From the NCBI GenBank assembly GCA_905250125.1, contig CAJNOL010000417.1:4622-68621 (forward strand): a DNA stretch of 64,000 nucleotides. Direction: 5' to 3'. Numbering within the stretch: position 1 is the first letter of the stretch; the number at the start of each line of letters is the position of its first letter. The stretch comes from Rotaria sordida. Its lineage: Eukaryota; Rotifera; Eurotatoria; Philodinida; Philodinidae. Both the position numbers and the translations under genes were made by a program. Below are positions 33,321 through 45,788 of the stretch, piece after piece. The notes under the pieces are model-generated. The model was not told the origin of the DNA, searched no databases, and saw only the letters and a list, made by a program, of their open reading frames with translations.

Positions 33321-34647
33321 AAGTTACCGATAAAATTGACTAAAGATACCAATCTATTATCATCAAAGACTATACACTCTACTTATTTTGATGCTATTCT
33401 AAGTACAAAAAAAAAAGCCCTAAAGGTCAATAAATCATGTCATGAAATCAAAAAGCACTAAATATCATAGAAAAAAAAACATTTTATTCGTTGAAATTTT
33501 GAAAAAGCTGGTCATCAGTCTTCAGTATAGTCTTTGCATTTTTGGAATGGAAGTAGATATCGATCTTGGCCTTGCATAGATCGATAGAGATGAAGATAGG
33601 CTATCTACTCATTCTATTATTATTATTAAATCATATTGTATTTATACCGAAATTGGTTCATCTTGAAAAACCATAATATACATAAGACAAAAAACGATGG
33701 AAAGTTTTCGTCGACTTTGTGAAAAAATAGAGCAACTTCGACACTAGATAGTGTTAAAATATCAGCTCTTTATCTTTTGTTATTATGTAGTTATTCAAAA
33801 AATGCCCACGACCATCTATCTCTGAAATGGACATTAGGTGTTGGTGTCCACTGTACTCTCCAGTGGCGTCCATGCTCTAACTTTCCTTACATTGTTAGTG
33901 GGTATTAGTGAGCATAAATTGTTACGATGTGTATTAGTGAAGAGGACTGATATATGATTTTGCGAAGTTGAATGCTAGTGGTATTAGTATAAATTATGAA
34001 TACCTTTCTCCTACATACACCCGTATCATTCGTAAAAATGACTTTTAGAAAGTAAGATACAGGATAGATAGTATTGTGTAACAATAACAAAAGAATCAGT
34101 ATGAAAAGTTTATTCTCGATTAGATTTTGGTTTGAATTCGAAGTCATTAAACTGCATCATGTGTATTTTTCATGATCTATGCTATCGCATTGAAATTATT
34201 TATTTCTACACTGTATTCTGTTTTAAAGGATTTGGACACGTTTCTATTAATCCTACTAAATAGATCTAATAGACTACTGAGGTTGTTCTTTCATAACTAC
34301 ATGTAAGAAATATTTTATAGAAGAAAAACTTTTTAAAATTGAAACAAATTTTATTGTCAGCATATTTTTAGAGAATAGATAATCTCCGAAGACTTTTCAT
34401 TGTCGAAAGTCAATTATCAATTTAAGTTCATTAATAAGACCAATGTTGTTGACAAATGATAAAATGTTGCTAGAGAAAACAAAATTCAGTCTAAATATAT
34501 CTATGCATTAAATTTTTTCCAAAATCGATCAATAATTGAACTTTGAAAACTGTTCTATTTTCATTATAATCAAATACTATTTTGAATATTTTAGAAGATC
34601 AATTTTAAGATGAATAGCGTGGTTATCCAATAAATTTTATTTAAATT
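33321..34647. other. Spacer downstream of TPR gene 2
   Basis: AT-rich, with no gene recognised. A small imperfect hairpin lies at about 33840-33872 (GGTGTCCACTG...CAGTGGCGTCC). Confidence 0.35.
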
Positions 34648-37645
34648 TCATTGTAAAATAAAAAAAACACAGGAACAAAAAAAAAAGATTACAGTGAAAG
34701 AAAAACTACAATGTATAGCTGAATTATGATGATCAAGATAGTTATTTGCTTCTTTAAGAAAATATTCATCATTATTATGAGATGATGTCATTTGAAAAAA
34801 AAGTTGTTGATACAAACCAACTGCTATACTATGTTGATTGAGATAATCATTAGATCGTGCCATACCAAGTGTATTAATAGCTCGATTAGGAGCTATTTGA
34901 TCAGCTTTTTTGTACAAGTTTAATGCTATTAATGGAAATTTGTCAATAGCAGTTTCTGTACCATTTAACATATACACAGAAGTATTAGTCTTAACCTAAA
35001 GTATATCAAATTGAATTATTTCATTTAATACAATGTATTCACTGATATTCAAAATTAATTGATAAAAGAAAAACGAATAAATAAATATACTTTCTTTTTT
35101 TCATTATTAGAATATAGTGGATATACAGAATACTTACCAATTGTTTTTGATATTGTTCATAAATAATTAATAAATGCATACCAAGCAATTCTGAAGAACG
35201 TGCAAATATCAAAGTAGGACTATGACATTCAGGTATTAGAGCCGATTCAATTTGAACAGCTGCATCTAACTCATTTAAACATTCTTGCCATAATCCATTA
35301 ACATAATGATGTATGCCACGAATTTGAGGTATCATCATTAAAATACTATTAGATATATATTTACTCAATGAATTAGTTCGATTAGAAAGTATAACAAAAC
35401 GGGCTAGATGATTATCTATAGTTGATGATATACCAGATATATTCTTGTTCATATAAAAAGTAGTTAGTAATTGCAAACAATCAGCTAAATAATAATAAAG
35501 AAGAATCGTTTTTTTTCTATTTGAATATAACAAATAAAATCTTACCGAAACGATATCCTGCTTCAGTCCATATTGGATACCATCCTGTAGCATTATCACT
35601 CAATGAAACTAAAGTTTGTTCTTCATTGAATCTCAATAATGGTTGTATTTTATTTAAAAATCGATTTCTGTAAGGAAACCAAAAGAATAGATCAACAATA
35701 GTACGTGCTTGAGTTCGATAGGCAAATGGTAAATAATGATTTGGTGTTAGAAATGATTGATTATCAGCAAGGAATAGATCATTCAATAGAGCAATACTAC
35801 CTAACCAATCACCTGTTTGTAAACGAGAATATGAAAGCCATTCAGTTGAATGTGCTCGATTTTCAGCATCACATGCAAGAAAAGATGATCTTTGATTTAT
35901 TGTATTAAATTGAGTCAAAATAGATTCAAGTTCAATTGATGAAATTGATATAAAACGATTTAACAATTTCGTCATACATAATGTTATGCTTACTTGAATA
36001 GCTGTTCTATCAGCTGACATAGCACGAAGCCATGCACCTAATTCAATGTAAAATAAAATAATGAATATTTTTTTTTTTTACTTTATTTACCAAATAGAAA
36101 AAACAAGATACACTATTTCACTCAATGGGTAATTATTGTTATCGTGAAAATACAATAACATACTTTCGAATGTTAAAAATTTTTATTTAAGGACACCTTC
36201 CATCCTTTTCGTGATTTAAAGTTTTTGGTTTTTTGTGACACTTGTATAGTCTGCAGTAGTATCTATCTACTGAATATATTTCGGAATCCAAAAATTGTCT
36301 TTAAACGCTAAAAAATTCGAGAAGAAATCCCAGATTTCTTCAGCCTAGTACATCGAATCGAGCTAAAACTTTTTTCATATATACTATACACTGCTTGGGA
36401 TGGACTTTTTTTTTGTTTCAAAAAACATATGTTTTTTAGGATGCCTTCGAAATTTCGACTTTTTTATTCGAAAGACAAAAAAGTAAAAAGATGCCCACTC
36501 CAAATAGTTTCTAGAGTCTGCAAAAACATTTTCAGCTCGATCAAACATAGCATCTCGAAAAAACGGGAAGGTATTTTTCTTAATTGTGAACTCAGTATCT
36601 CATAGAAGACAATGTCCAAGAATTTTGAATTTATGACAACTTCTGTTGTACTCATCATGATCTGTCTGTCCTAAAAATTTCAAACTTTTCTGATGAATCG
36701 TTCTCCGATAATCTCAAAAGGAAAGGAAAGTATCTTTAACAATTGAAAACAAGTTTTTTCAGAGAAATATTGTAAAAACTTCTATTACCTGTACGCATCC
36801 AAACATGAGCTGGCATATGTCGTGCATGTGATAATGTTAACACAGTTTTATTATATGCCAATGCATAATCTGTAGCTTTTTCTACTATATCAACTTGATC
36901 AACATCATAAGCATGTATCAAATAATGAAGAGCACCTGGATGAGTCGGTTCAGTTGCGAGTGACATGTTCAATATTTCTCTTGCCTCTATCATTGGTACA
37001 GGTTCTATTTGACCTTGAAATTCAGTTTCAAAGGCTACACTAAGAAGAGAAAGACCCCATAAAACACGAATATCAGTTTCATTTGGATATTTTTTTGATA
37101 AATTAGCTATCGATGATAAAAATGCTCGTTCTCCAGCTGTAGCCGATGATTGATTTGCATACCATTGATAAACTGTTTCTAGTAATGATGATTGAAATGG
37201 TGAAAGTTCTATATTTGATGTTTCCAACATTGACATAGTCGCATTGTATGCTGCTAGGCCACAATCAAAATCAGTATATTCCCATAATGCATTTTTACAT
37301 CTAGTTAAAAATAAAAATCTATTATAGAGAAATAAATGTTGTAGATATTGAAACATACGCAAGCATTTTTCCAATATGAGCTTCAATGAATGTTGGTGTA
37401 ATATTCAATGCGAGATTAAAAGCTTCTTGTGCTTCATCATACATAAATGAATGTAAACAAAAATATCCAATAGCAAAATGATGATGTGCAAGCGATGATC
37501 GATCAATTGTAAGACCAAGTGGTCGTTGTATCTCTCTTAGTTGTACATATGATTCCCATGGAAGAATGCCATCGGATGTATTCCACGATTGACAATCAAC
37601 GACTTTAGTAGCCGTAGTCAATATTAAGATAATAATAAATAACAT
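34648..37645 (-). CDS. Secreted or surface TPR protein 2 (five exons, about 661 aa)
   Basis: Exons 37645-37359, 37300-36789, 36037-35546, 35484-35138 and 34995-34648. Exon lengths 287, 512, 492, 347 and 348 are nearly the same as in TPR gene 1 (287, 512, 495, 347, 351), with identical phases. Signal peptide MLFIIILILTTATKVVDC, TPR-like body, HPGALHYLIHAYD followed by RHMPAHVWMRTG (a better match to the bacterial-type signature than in gene 1), and a hydrophobic C-terminus (FSFTVIFFFCSCVFFIL) suggesting a GPI signal or anchor. Intron 2 is 751 bp because a TTAA-flanked element sits in it. The function of the family is unknown to me. Confidence 0.85.
36187..36739. mobile_element. TTAA-flanked MITE-like element, copy 1 (intron 2 of TPR gene 2)
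   Basis: TTAA at both ends; left terminus TTAAGGACACCTTCCATCC and right terminus (inverted) TTAAAGATACTTTCCTTTCC share a similar pattern, giving terminal inverted repeats of about 28 bp. The interior is homologous to 59460-59826 (for example TATCTATCTACT, AATCCAAAAATTGT and ATTCGAGAAGAAATC). The paralogous intron in TPR gene 1 lacks it. No coding capacity. Confidence 0.75.
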
Positions 37646-38861
37646 CTTTTTTTCTATAAAAATAAAACGAAATGTATAAGCATAGAGTCACATATATTTA
37701 TCTTATGATACATACGTATAATTACTAACATGTTAACATTTGTCACAGTCGACGAAAATGTACGTGCGTGTGGACGTAAAAATTAATCTAATTTGTACAC
37801 AAATATTTATGATTATATAATGCAGATACAAAGCATATTTTGTAACGATTAAGGACGAAAAAACAAAACGATAAAAAGTATTTGTATTATTGACTCAACA
37901 TTGCATTGTCTAAATAGTTATTCAACGGTCATCAATCAGTTTGAACATGACTTAAATAGTGAATGCAAATATAAGCTAAAATAATCTCTTTCTTCTACTC
38001 TCGATTGTACAAAGAGGTATTTAAATATTATCTATGACTTTCTCGATCGAATCTATTGTGTATCATTGTCTACTCTCACTACTTAGTTAAATTGACTGCA
38101 CATAAATGAAGTTAAACCTTCCCTTATTTCTTTTTATCACACGCTTTGTTCTCCCATTTGCTACTACTATGCATCGTTAACAACCTTCATCTGCTTAATT
38201 CGTTCTCTCTTCTTTTTTTTTCTCTCTCTCTCTCTTGATTGCGTATATAAACGTGTGCTGTGTATGTAAATCGTGTGATTAGTGATATGACGAAGCTAAA
38301 TAGAGTGTAATTCCATCTGTGCTAGCAGCTCTTTTATCTAAAATCGTAATTTTATCCTTTTATGATTGAGAACTTATCAATGAATTGTGATTACATCGAA
38401 ATAACATCATCTTGTGAAAATAAATTGCCGTACGATCAAAGATATTTTTTTACGAGCTAATTATTGTTAAGGTCTTCAAATTTCTTTTTGATACTTCATT
38501 AAACTTTTTTACAATAATATAATCTTATTGTATGAATATTCGGAATTATTTCCATTGGATGCTAAAAAAATTGAAATTAGATGATTATGACTAATCATTT
38601 TTAATAAAATAATATTTATCTTCTTTTTAGATAGCTTGTTTCACCAACTATTGAATAGAATAAAAATTGCATTCAATTAATGAAATCAATTTGTTTTTTA
38701 ATCGCAATAAATATTGTCTTAAAACTTACAATAACTCGAGAATAAAAGAAAAAAAAAATTTTTTTTTTGTAAAATTCATACTCAGAAACAAATAAAAATG
38801 AACAAAAAATAGCTTCTTTTTATTATTAAGTCTATGTTATCATCATTAACTTCTGGCATTA
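37646..38861. other. Spacer between TPR gene 2 and the ADP-ribosylglycohydrolase gene
   Basis: Contains a TC microsatellite at about 38220-38236 and AT-rich sequence. No gene recognised. Confidence 0.4.
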
Positions 38862-41701
38862 CTACATTTCAATCAAATCCATTTGTTTGAAACATTGAAT
38901 GATTTTCTTATCAAACCATTTTTTGAATGGCATTGCTCTCAACCATGAGTAAGGAAGTGCTTTATAACCATGTCTTGCGCCATACATAGTTCCACATACT
39001 GCTCCATTAGTATCGGCATCACCTCCATACCGAATAAGATCATTCAATGTTTCTTCAAACGAACGTGTAGATCTTAATCCATAAAAACCTGATCCTAAAC
39101 ATTTATATGTATAACCAATAGTTCTTGATTCATCAAGATTTAGTTCCTCTAGTGTACGGTTTTTATCTGTATGCCATAAGAATAATTTACGATCTTCGGC
39201 AGAAAAACTATCACCAAGTATTTCGATAGTTTCTTTTCGAACGCGTTCTATTAATGATTCAATATCATTTTGATCGAAGTTTTCGTTTAAGAGGTCGGTG
39301 ATAGCCAAACAAACAGCAAGACATGAAGCAATGCATCGAGGATCAAAATGAGTCGTTTTACACATTAATGTAGCTGTTGATATGACCTTTTCAAATCGAA
39401 TCATATTATAAAATATCTTAATTTTAATAAATATGTACATTGAGAAAACGAACGTCCTTACAAGATAAATACCCAATGTGATTTATCACATTTGAGCTCA
39501 ATAGTACCAATCGGTCAAAGTATCGTGGTTTTTTTTGTGTATTTCGTTCTGAAGCCTCAGCTTTTTCAATGCAATGGCTGCTTCAAATTTTGATATGAAA
39601 CTTTATACACATGATGATTTCAGTTATAGTAGTTTTCCATGGAAATTTCAGAATCGTTCGATATTGCGCCTTCGAAATACTAGTTTTCCAAACTATAACT
39701 CTTTTTCTTTTATAGATATTCTCAGGTCAAGATATACCGGCTATTTTCTGGTAGAACACCCAGGATTTCGCTGTTCCTATCAAGTTTTCGGACCGAAAAT
39801 TCACAAATTCCAGCGCCGAAATCATTGACCTTGTTTCTACATGGTAGACTTGCAAGAGAAAAACGTTAAAAACTCGTTGTTTCGACCCATTCGTGCTATG
39901 TGTCCGAATCCTTATAGGTTTATTCTAGTCTAGAGATCTTCTTTGTATGTTCAAAAGGGATTAATCATTTCAGGTACTATCTCCAATGTTTCATCGAAAA
40001 AAGAAAAGCATGAATAATATACGTTGAATTTTGATACTAATATAAACTAAGAAATTTGTCAATATTTAATACCTTGTCTCGATCGTTAAAATGAACAAAC
40101 GCCGATGCTGAACAACGCATCACAGCTCCATTTGGTGCTGCTTGACGATTGCCGCGTTCCCATACTGCTTCACTTGCTCTGAGTGGATCGTTAATATAAC
40201 CATGAGAATGAACTACCTATTGAAAAAAAATAAATAAATACAAACTCTAGAACTTTGAAAACATTCTACATTGAACCAATGACAAAAGAACAATGAATAG
40301 AATTGTTGCAATATTTTAAATTCTTTTCTATTTACAAAAAAAGACTTTCGCTTTCTTTGTTTAAGAAGGTTTAAATATACATAGCCATTATTTTTCCTTT
40401 TGTTTTTTTGAGAAATATTCTTTTATCTCAATGTAACAAATTTTCCCTCTATTCATTTTATTGAAGAACTTTAGACAAGAATAGATTTACCTGCGATACA
40501 TTGGCACCTAATCCCATCCCACCATAATCACCTAATTCTGGATATCCGCGTCGAATCCAGGATGTTAACTTTTTAGCAAAAACTACATCTTCAGGTTCAT
40601 CATTATTGGTTTCTGTTAATGTTTCTAGAATTAATATCCATTGATCTGTATCATCGGTCCAATCACCTCTTTTCCATCGTCTAGAATGTCCAGTTAGAAT
40701 ATAGTCCGGAAACGGAATTATCTTTGAACGATCTGGATAATTATACGCAACATCACTGCGTGTTTCAAATTCAGTGGATAGACCATATGCATCACCAAGG
40801 GCTTGCCCATAAGCACAACCAAGAAGACGATCCATTAACTTTTGATTTGTTTCTGTTTTTAATATGGATTCAAGCAAATCAAGTTCATTGTCACTGTAAG
40901 ATATCGTTGAACCATCTGATTTATTACTTTCATCGAAACTAGAGGAACTACCCACCGAATCAACCTTTCTTTTAAGATTATTATTTGTAGAAGTTGTATT
41001 CTCCTTATTTATTCTTTCCTGTTCATTATGATCATGAGATGGGCCCGACGTATTCGTTCTCTCGACTTGACTGCTATTAGAAGATTTACTCACATTGTTG
41101 ACTCCTTCTAATTCATGAGAATCAGTGGGTTTATTCACGTCAGTCGTTTTTTTAGATTCATTGACATCATTAGGTGTTGCCAAATCATTCTTCTTTTCGA
41201 ATACTTTTGGACCGAATGTGTTTATATTAGTTGTTTCTCCTGCTTCATTATTATTGGTGGCGGATTCCGATTTATTTGTTCTATCAGATTCACTAAAAAA
41301 AAAATGAACGGTGTAAATAAATAATCATTCATCGCCTTAGGAACAATGTTAACAGAATGCTTACTATATTTCAAGCATATTTTATTATAAAAGTTAAATT
41401 TGAGCGTTATCTTTTTCTATTACTAAATGCTATTAAGAAAAATTTCATGTTGACAAATGAGATTGATAAACTAAAGCTATTGTTATAGAACAATTTACTA
41501 ATAAATATTAAAAAAAAGATCTTAAAGTTTTTCTTTGAAAGTTCACTTCATTAAAAACAAATACTTATTTCTAAATATCTGATCATGTTTATCTAATCTG
41601 CAAAATATTTTATTAGATATGAAGAATGAATAAAAGATTATTCTATACCTTTTATCCACACCAACTGTTCCGTATTTTCGACACAAATTACTATTTCCCA
41701 T
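38862..41701 (-). CDS. ADP-ribosylglycohydrolase-family protein (four exons, about 507 aa)
   Basis: Exons 41701-41649, 41292-40491, 40216-40073 and 39386-38862, sum 508 codons, all junctions GT-AG and in frame. The N-terminal 155 residues are low-complexity, Ser/Asn/Thr/Glu-rich. The catalytic domain follows: LLGCAYGQALGDAYG, GDWTDDTDQW near 226-235 (first metal-binding acidic motif), NGAVMRCSA, and RYGGDADTNGAVCG near 453-466 (second acidic motif). Such enzymes hydrolyse ADP-ribose from proteins or other acceptors using two Mg ions. The key Asp/Thr residues of both motifs are present, so activity is likely. An alternative first exon at 42706-42645 also joins exon 2 in frame. Confidence 0.88.
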
Positions 41702-41754
41702 TCTTAGTTACAATTCTAAAATCAATTTTAAAGAAACAACTATTCATGTCAAAA

Positions 41755-42355
41755 CATAATCTGCTCCACTATTTTTTAAATAAATTTTCATAGGAAAATT
41801 ATAGAGATCTGCGATTTTTACTAATCAAGACTGAAGACTTTGGGCTATTAAAGTATATCGAAATTTGATTGGTCAGCAATTGATGAATTAGGTGAGTTCT
41901 TGGTGAAGATTTTTAAAAACAATATTCTGAAGTTATTTGTCTCTCAATTCAGACTTTTAATATGACTACTCGATAGAAACAACTCTTTTCTTGAGACTCT
42001 AGATTTCAGCCGATTGTCGGAAAAGTAGCTTGGCAGAGATAATTCACCATGTTGAATAGAATGGTGAATTATGTCTGTCAAGTTGCTTTTTCGGATGATC
42101 ACAAATGAAATGGCTGAAATCGGAGGTCTTGAGAAAAAACTTTATAACTCTCGAACAGAACAAGTTAGGAGTGCTGGTCTTGTATAAATCGAAAGAAAAG
42201 TATTTTTCTATCGAGTAGTTCTAATAAAAGTCAAAATTGAAAAGTAAATAGTTTCAAAATATCGTCTTTGAAAATCTCCGCCAGAAACTCATCTGATTGG
42301 TCAATTACTGACCTATTAAAAGTTATTCGAAAAACAGTGGAGCACATTATATTTT
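41755..42355. repeat. Foldback element between the two alternative first exons
   Basis: Arms of about 270-280 bp centred near 42055. TGCTCCACT at about 41762 pairs with AGTGGAGCA near 42340; GATTTCAGCC at 42005 pairs with GGCTGAAATC; GAATTATGTCTGTCAAGTTGC pairs with the region just left of centre. No coding frame. Confidence 0.8.
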
Positions 42356-42644
42356 ATAATAGATAGTACAATCGATTTGTTTAGTAATAGAGTACACGAT
42401 ATATATATAACTTGTTTTTATCATCAGACGATACTCAACTATACTTCTCACATTTACTCGAGTAAAATTTTTATCTAGTGTAGAAAAAAAAAACAAATTA
42501 AACTATACAAGTCAATGCTAATAAACAAGATGAGTCATCAGAACACAAGACTCAAAATAAGACATTATTTTATCATGCTTCCAAACATCGAGGAGCTTCT
42601 TCTGAATAAAGATAGACTTTGAAATAGATAAATGCTTTACACAC

Positions 42645-42706
42645 CTTTTAGGTATTTCATTTTGATTATCACCATTATTGTTAAATTTACCACTAGTGTC
42701 AGCCAT
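42645..42706 (-). CDS. Alternative first exon of the ADP-ribosylglycohydrolase gene
   Basis: ATG at 42706 begins MADTSGKFNNNGDNQNEIPK and ends in AAAAG before GTGTGT. This is the same ending and phase as the exon at 41701-41649 (AAAAG before GTATAG), so splicing to 41292 gives K-S-E-S in both cases. The composition (Asn/Gly/Asp-rich) matches the low-complexity N-terminus. It suggests two promoters or two trans-splice sites. Confidence 0.55.
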
Positions 42707-44945
42707 TGTTACAATCAACTAGGAAGAAAAAAGTATGACGAGAGATGCTGTTGATGAAATAGAAAAAAAAGGCACTTAAGAAGAAAAAGAAAAGCAAAAA
42801 AAAAGATTACTACGATTTTGTTGTTATTGTTGAAAATTTCAGCATAAGAATTTAAATATTTTACAATTTCTATACCCTCTGTATATAATGTATTTCATTT
42901 AGATATATTTTGCTGATCATAAAAAATCTCACAACATATCGAAAATACCAAGTATATAATCGAGAGATGAAGAAAACGTAACGATACAATCTACAGAGGT
43001 CGCTTCATCTATTAGATGAAAAGAAATTTGACTCGTCGAAACACAGTTATTTCAAGCTCAATAGATCTAGATTCTATTCATACAAGGGAATATTTTTCAC
43101 GAAATCAAATATGAAAAAAAGTAAAGCTTTTGAAATATATTAAATTTCAATATGAAAAAAACAATGTTTTTCTCATTAGTTCTTTGTTTTGAACAACGCA
43201 TCAATCTTTTTGTTTTTTGATCTACTATAAACTCAGTTTAATTCCCAGAGAATACTAGCCAATTTGGCTTCTAAATACTTTCACAAGTCAAATGTTTGGA
43301 GGTGGAGTTTTATTGCAATTAATTTTTTTTTGCGTTGTAGCTATGATTTTATCCGCTAACAAGCTCAGCAGTGCACAAGATTCGATAAATCGAAGTTTTC
43401 AAAGTGTCTAAGAACTTTGATAGTTGTCAATGAACTAAAAATTGACTTCATACTTTTTTGGTTGCATGTTATTAAATAAATCGAGTGATGTATTTATTAC
43501 ATTACTTTTATTCACACGTTCATCTATCATCAGCACTTCATAGATCTTAATATAGATACATTAAAGTGCGTTTGTTACGATTCTTTGATGTGAGAAACTG
43601 TTGAACTTTGAAGTATGCACCAATACGGCTCTACTAGGCAAAGTCATCTTAGAAGTTTATGTGTAATTCATAAACATCAGAATATATATTTCAGTCGTTT
43701 ACTTCCTAATGGAGGCTTCTCATTTTGATGAAATAGATAGTTCAGATCTTAAGAGTGTTTCAATAATGGATATCGTACTCATCTCATACTAGCACTTGTT
43801 TTCCGAGTCCGATAAACTCTCATGTAGTGACAACTGACCATCATTCAGCTTTGTGAGATATCTCTTTTTCCAGTTAAAGATTTGTTCATACTTCTGTTTA
43901 CTTAATTAAACTTTCATCGATTCATTTCTCGAGTGTATATAATCTCATGATAGAAAAAAAACCCAACAGAATAGTATTAAAGCATGCCTATTTCCTATTT
44001 GCAAGTTCCTGAACAGTTGCTTCTCGTTAATGTCCATGTCTACATTTTTTTTGGCTCACAAAAAACTCGTTTGTTTATTAATAGAAAACATGTACAATAA
44101 ATGAAATTCGATACGCCAAAGAAGTTGCAGCTAAACACCGAAAAGTGATGAACTAATCTATTCGATGATTTTATATTGCTATCTTGTACCCGTACGGATA
44201 GGATGGGCTTCTAACAGATGACCGAAAAAATATAAGACGATAGGTCGCCAACAGATTTTTGTTTACTCTATAAGTTCTTTTTCGAACATGCTAAAAATTG
44301 TCGGAGTCGGTCTTTTTGTAGAGCAGATATTTCTCTACAGAATGTGATATTGAATTGCAAGCATTTTTTCACGAGCTCCTTTCAGCGTAAAATGGTTGCT
44401 GATTTTTCAAAAATGAATATTTAAGAAAAAAAGAAAATTAAGGGGCCCTATCCAAAGACAAAAAACAAATTTCGAATAGTGCATTTTGTAGGGTATTTCC
44501 ATGTCTACAAGTTGATATATAAATAAAGATCTCAACTTTTAGTGTCGAATCACAATAGTGAAAATACAGTTCGAACTAATTTTTTGAACTTTTCAAAGAT
44601 CACTTCACTAGTCTCGAACAAAATTTCTAATACCCATATTCGAAAAGTGAACAAACATCTTCTCTAAAAGCTTTCCTATCATCTATTATTACATTTTGAA
44701 AATCCTAACTTTGAGATTGAGCTTCATTTTAAATGGAATAAAAACAACATACAAGTCATACACAATTACTAGCAACGAAAAATACGTATGAATGAGTAAT
44801 ATAAAATAAGCTTGATATAGTCATTTATTGGAAAAAAAAAGTACGATAATTAAATCTGAATAGAGAATTACATTTATGAAATTCTTAATAATATAAAGTT
44901 AATTTTGACATCAATCAAATAAGCTTATTTATTTCATAAATCATA
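42707..44945. other. Long spacer, nothing recognised
   Basis: 2.2 kb of AT-rich sequence between two minus-strand genes. Upstream regulatory sequence of the ADP-ribosylglycohydrolase gene is expected near 42.7-43 kb. No frames above background, and no clear repeat found by eye. Confidence 0.4.
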
Positions 44946-45788
44946 TTAAGATGGTGGTTTAAGAAGAAGTTCAAAATTGCCTACATTTTCAAAATATTGT
45001 TTAATTAATGGTTCATGTTCTGGATTTGTATAAACTTCTCTTGGTGGATGTTCATTATTAATTACATCACATATAATTTTACAAACATCATCAATAGTTT
45101 GAGAAGTTCGAGGAAAAGGTCCAATAAATGGAATTTTATAATCAGTTAATGATTTTGGTACAGAATCACCAATTACATTCATTGCAAAATCAGTTGCTAC
45201 CATACCAGGTAGAATTGTTGTAACATGAATTTTTTCACAACATGGATCAGCTTGTAATTCCATACGAAGATTTGTTGTTAATGAATTGAGAGTAGCTTTT
45301 GAAGCACTATACATTGAACGAAATGTTGTATAAGGTACTCGTCCAAGAATAGATGAAATATTTATTAAATGACCATAGCCTTGTTGACGAAAATATGGTA
45401 TAATTATTTGCATTCCATATAATGCTGTTTTAACATTAACACGAATCATTATATCAATATCATCATCAGTTAAATCAAGTACTGATCGTGATATACCTAA
45501 ACCAACATTATTAATCCAACAGGAAATTTTATTAAATTTCAATTTAGTTTCTTGAAAAATTTTTTCAACATTTTCACGTTTTGTAACATCAGCTGGAATA
45601 ACAAGAGTTGAACAATAATCATTTTTAGCATTATTAGCTGCTTGATTGAGTTCATTTTCACGTCGTGCAACAAGTACTAAACCAATTTTTTTCAATTGAT
45701 TTTTAGCATCATTTGATATATAACGAGCTAGACCAGCACCAATACCAGAACTTGCACCAATAATAATAATAACTTTATTCAATGACAT
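44946..45788 (-). CDS. Short-chain dehydrogenase/reductase (280 aa)
   Basis: Complete single-exon classical SDR. Cofactor motif GASSGIG at residues 11-17 (TGxxxGIG type), LVLVARRENEL after strand 2 (basic residues favour NADP), ADVT, NNVG in place of NNAG, the active-site Ser in NISSILG and YSASKATLN supplying Tyr and Lys. Length is usual for the family. No signal peptide or obvious membrane anchor. Substrate cannot be told from sequence; candidates are sepiapterin-like, steroid or carbonyl compounds. On the minus strand a strong acceptor (TTTGATAATTACAG) abuts the ATG directly, so the start is well defined and trans-splicing is likely. Confidence 0.92.
   Translation of the reverse strand: MSLNKVIIIIGASSGIGAGLARYISNDAKNQLKKIGLVLVARRENELNQAANNAKNDYCSTLVIPADVTKRENVEKIFQETKLKFNKISCWINNVGLGISRSVLDLTDDDIDIMIRVNVKTALYGMQIIIPYFRQQGYGHLINISSILGRVPYTTFRSMYSASKATLNSLTTNLRMELQADPCCEKIHVTTILPGMVATDFAMNVIGDSVPKSLTDYKIPFIGPFPRTSQTIDDVCKIICDVINNEHPPREVYTNPEHEPLIKQYFENVGNFELLLKPPS

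Noticed and set aside
39574-39828. 84-codon plus-strand frame inside intron 3 of the ADP-ribosylglycohydrolase gene
   Set aside because: Antisense and intronic, with no family features; the composition is ordinary intron sequence.
41691-41701. N-myristoylation signal in MGNSNLC
   Set aside because: Gly-2 is present, but the position that should be small or polar is Leu, so the consensus is not met.
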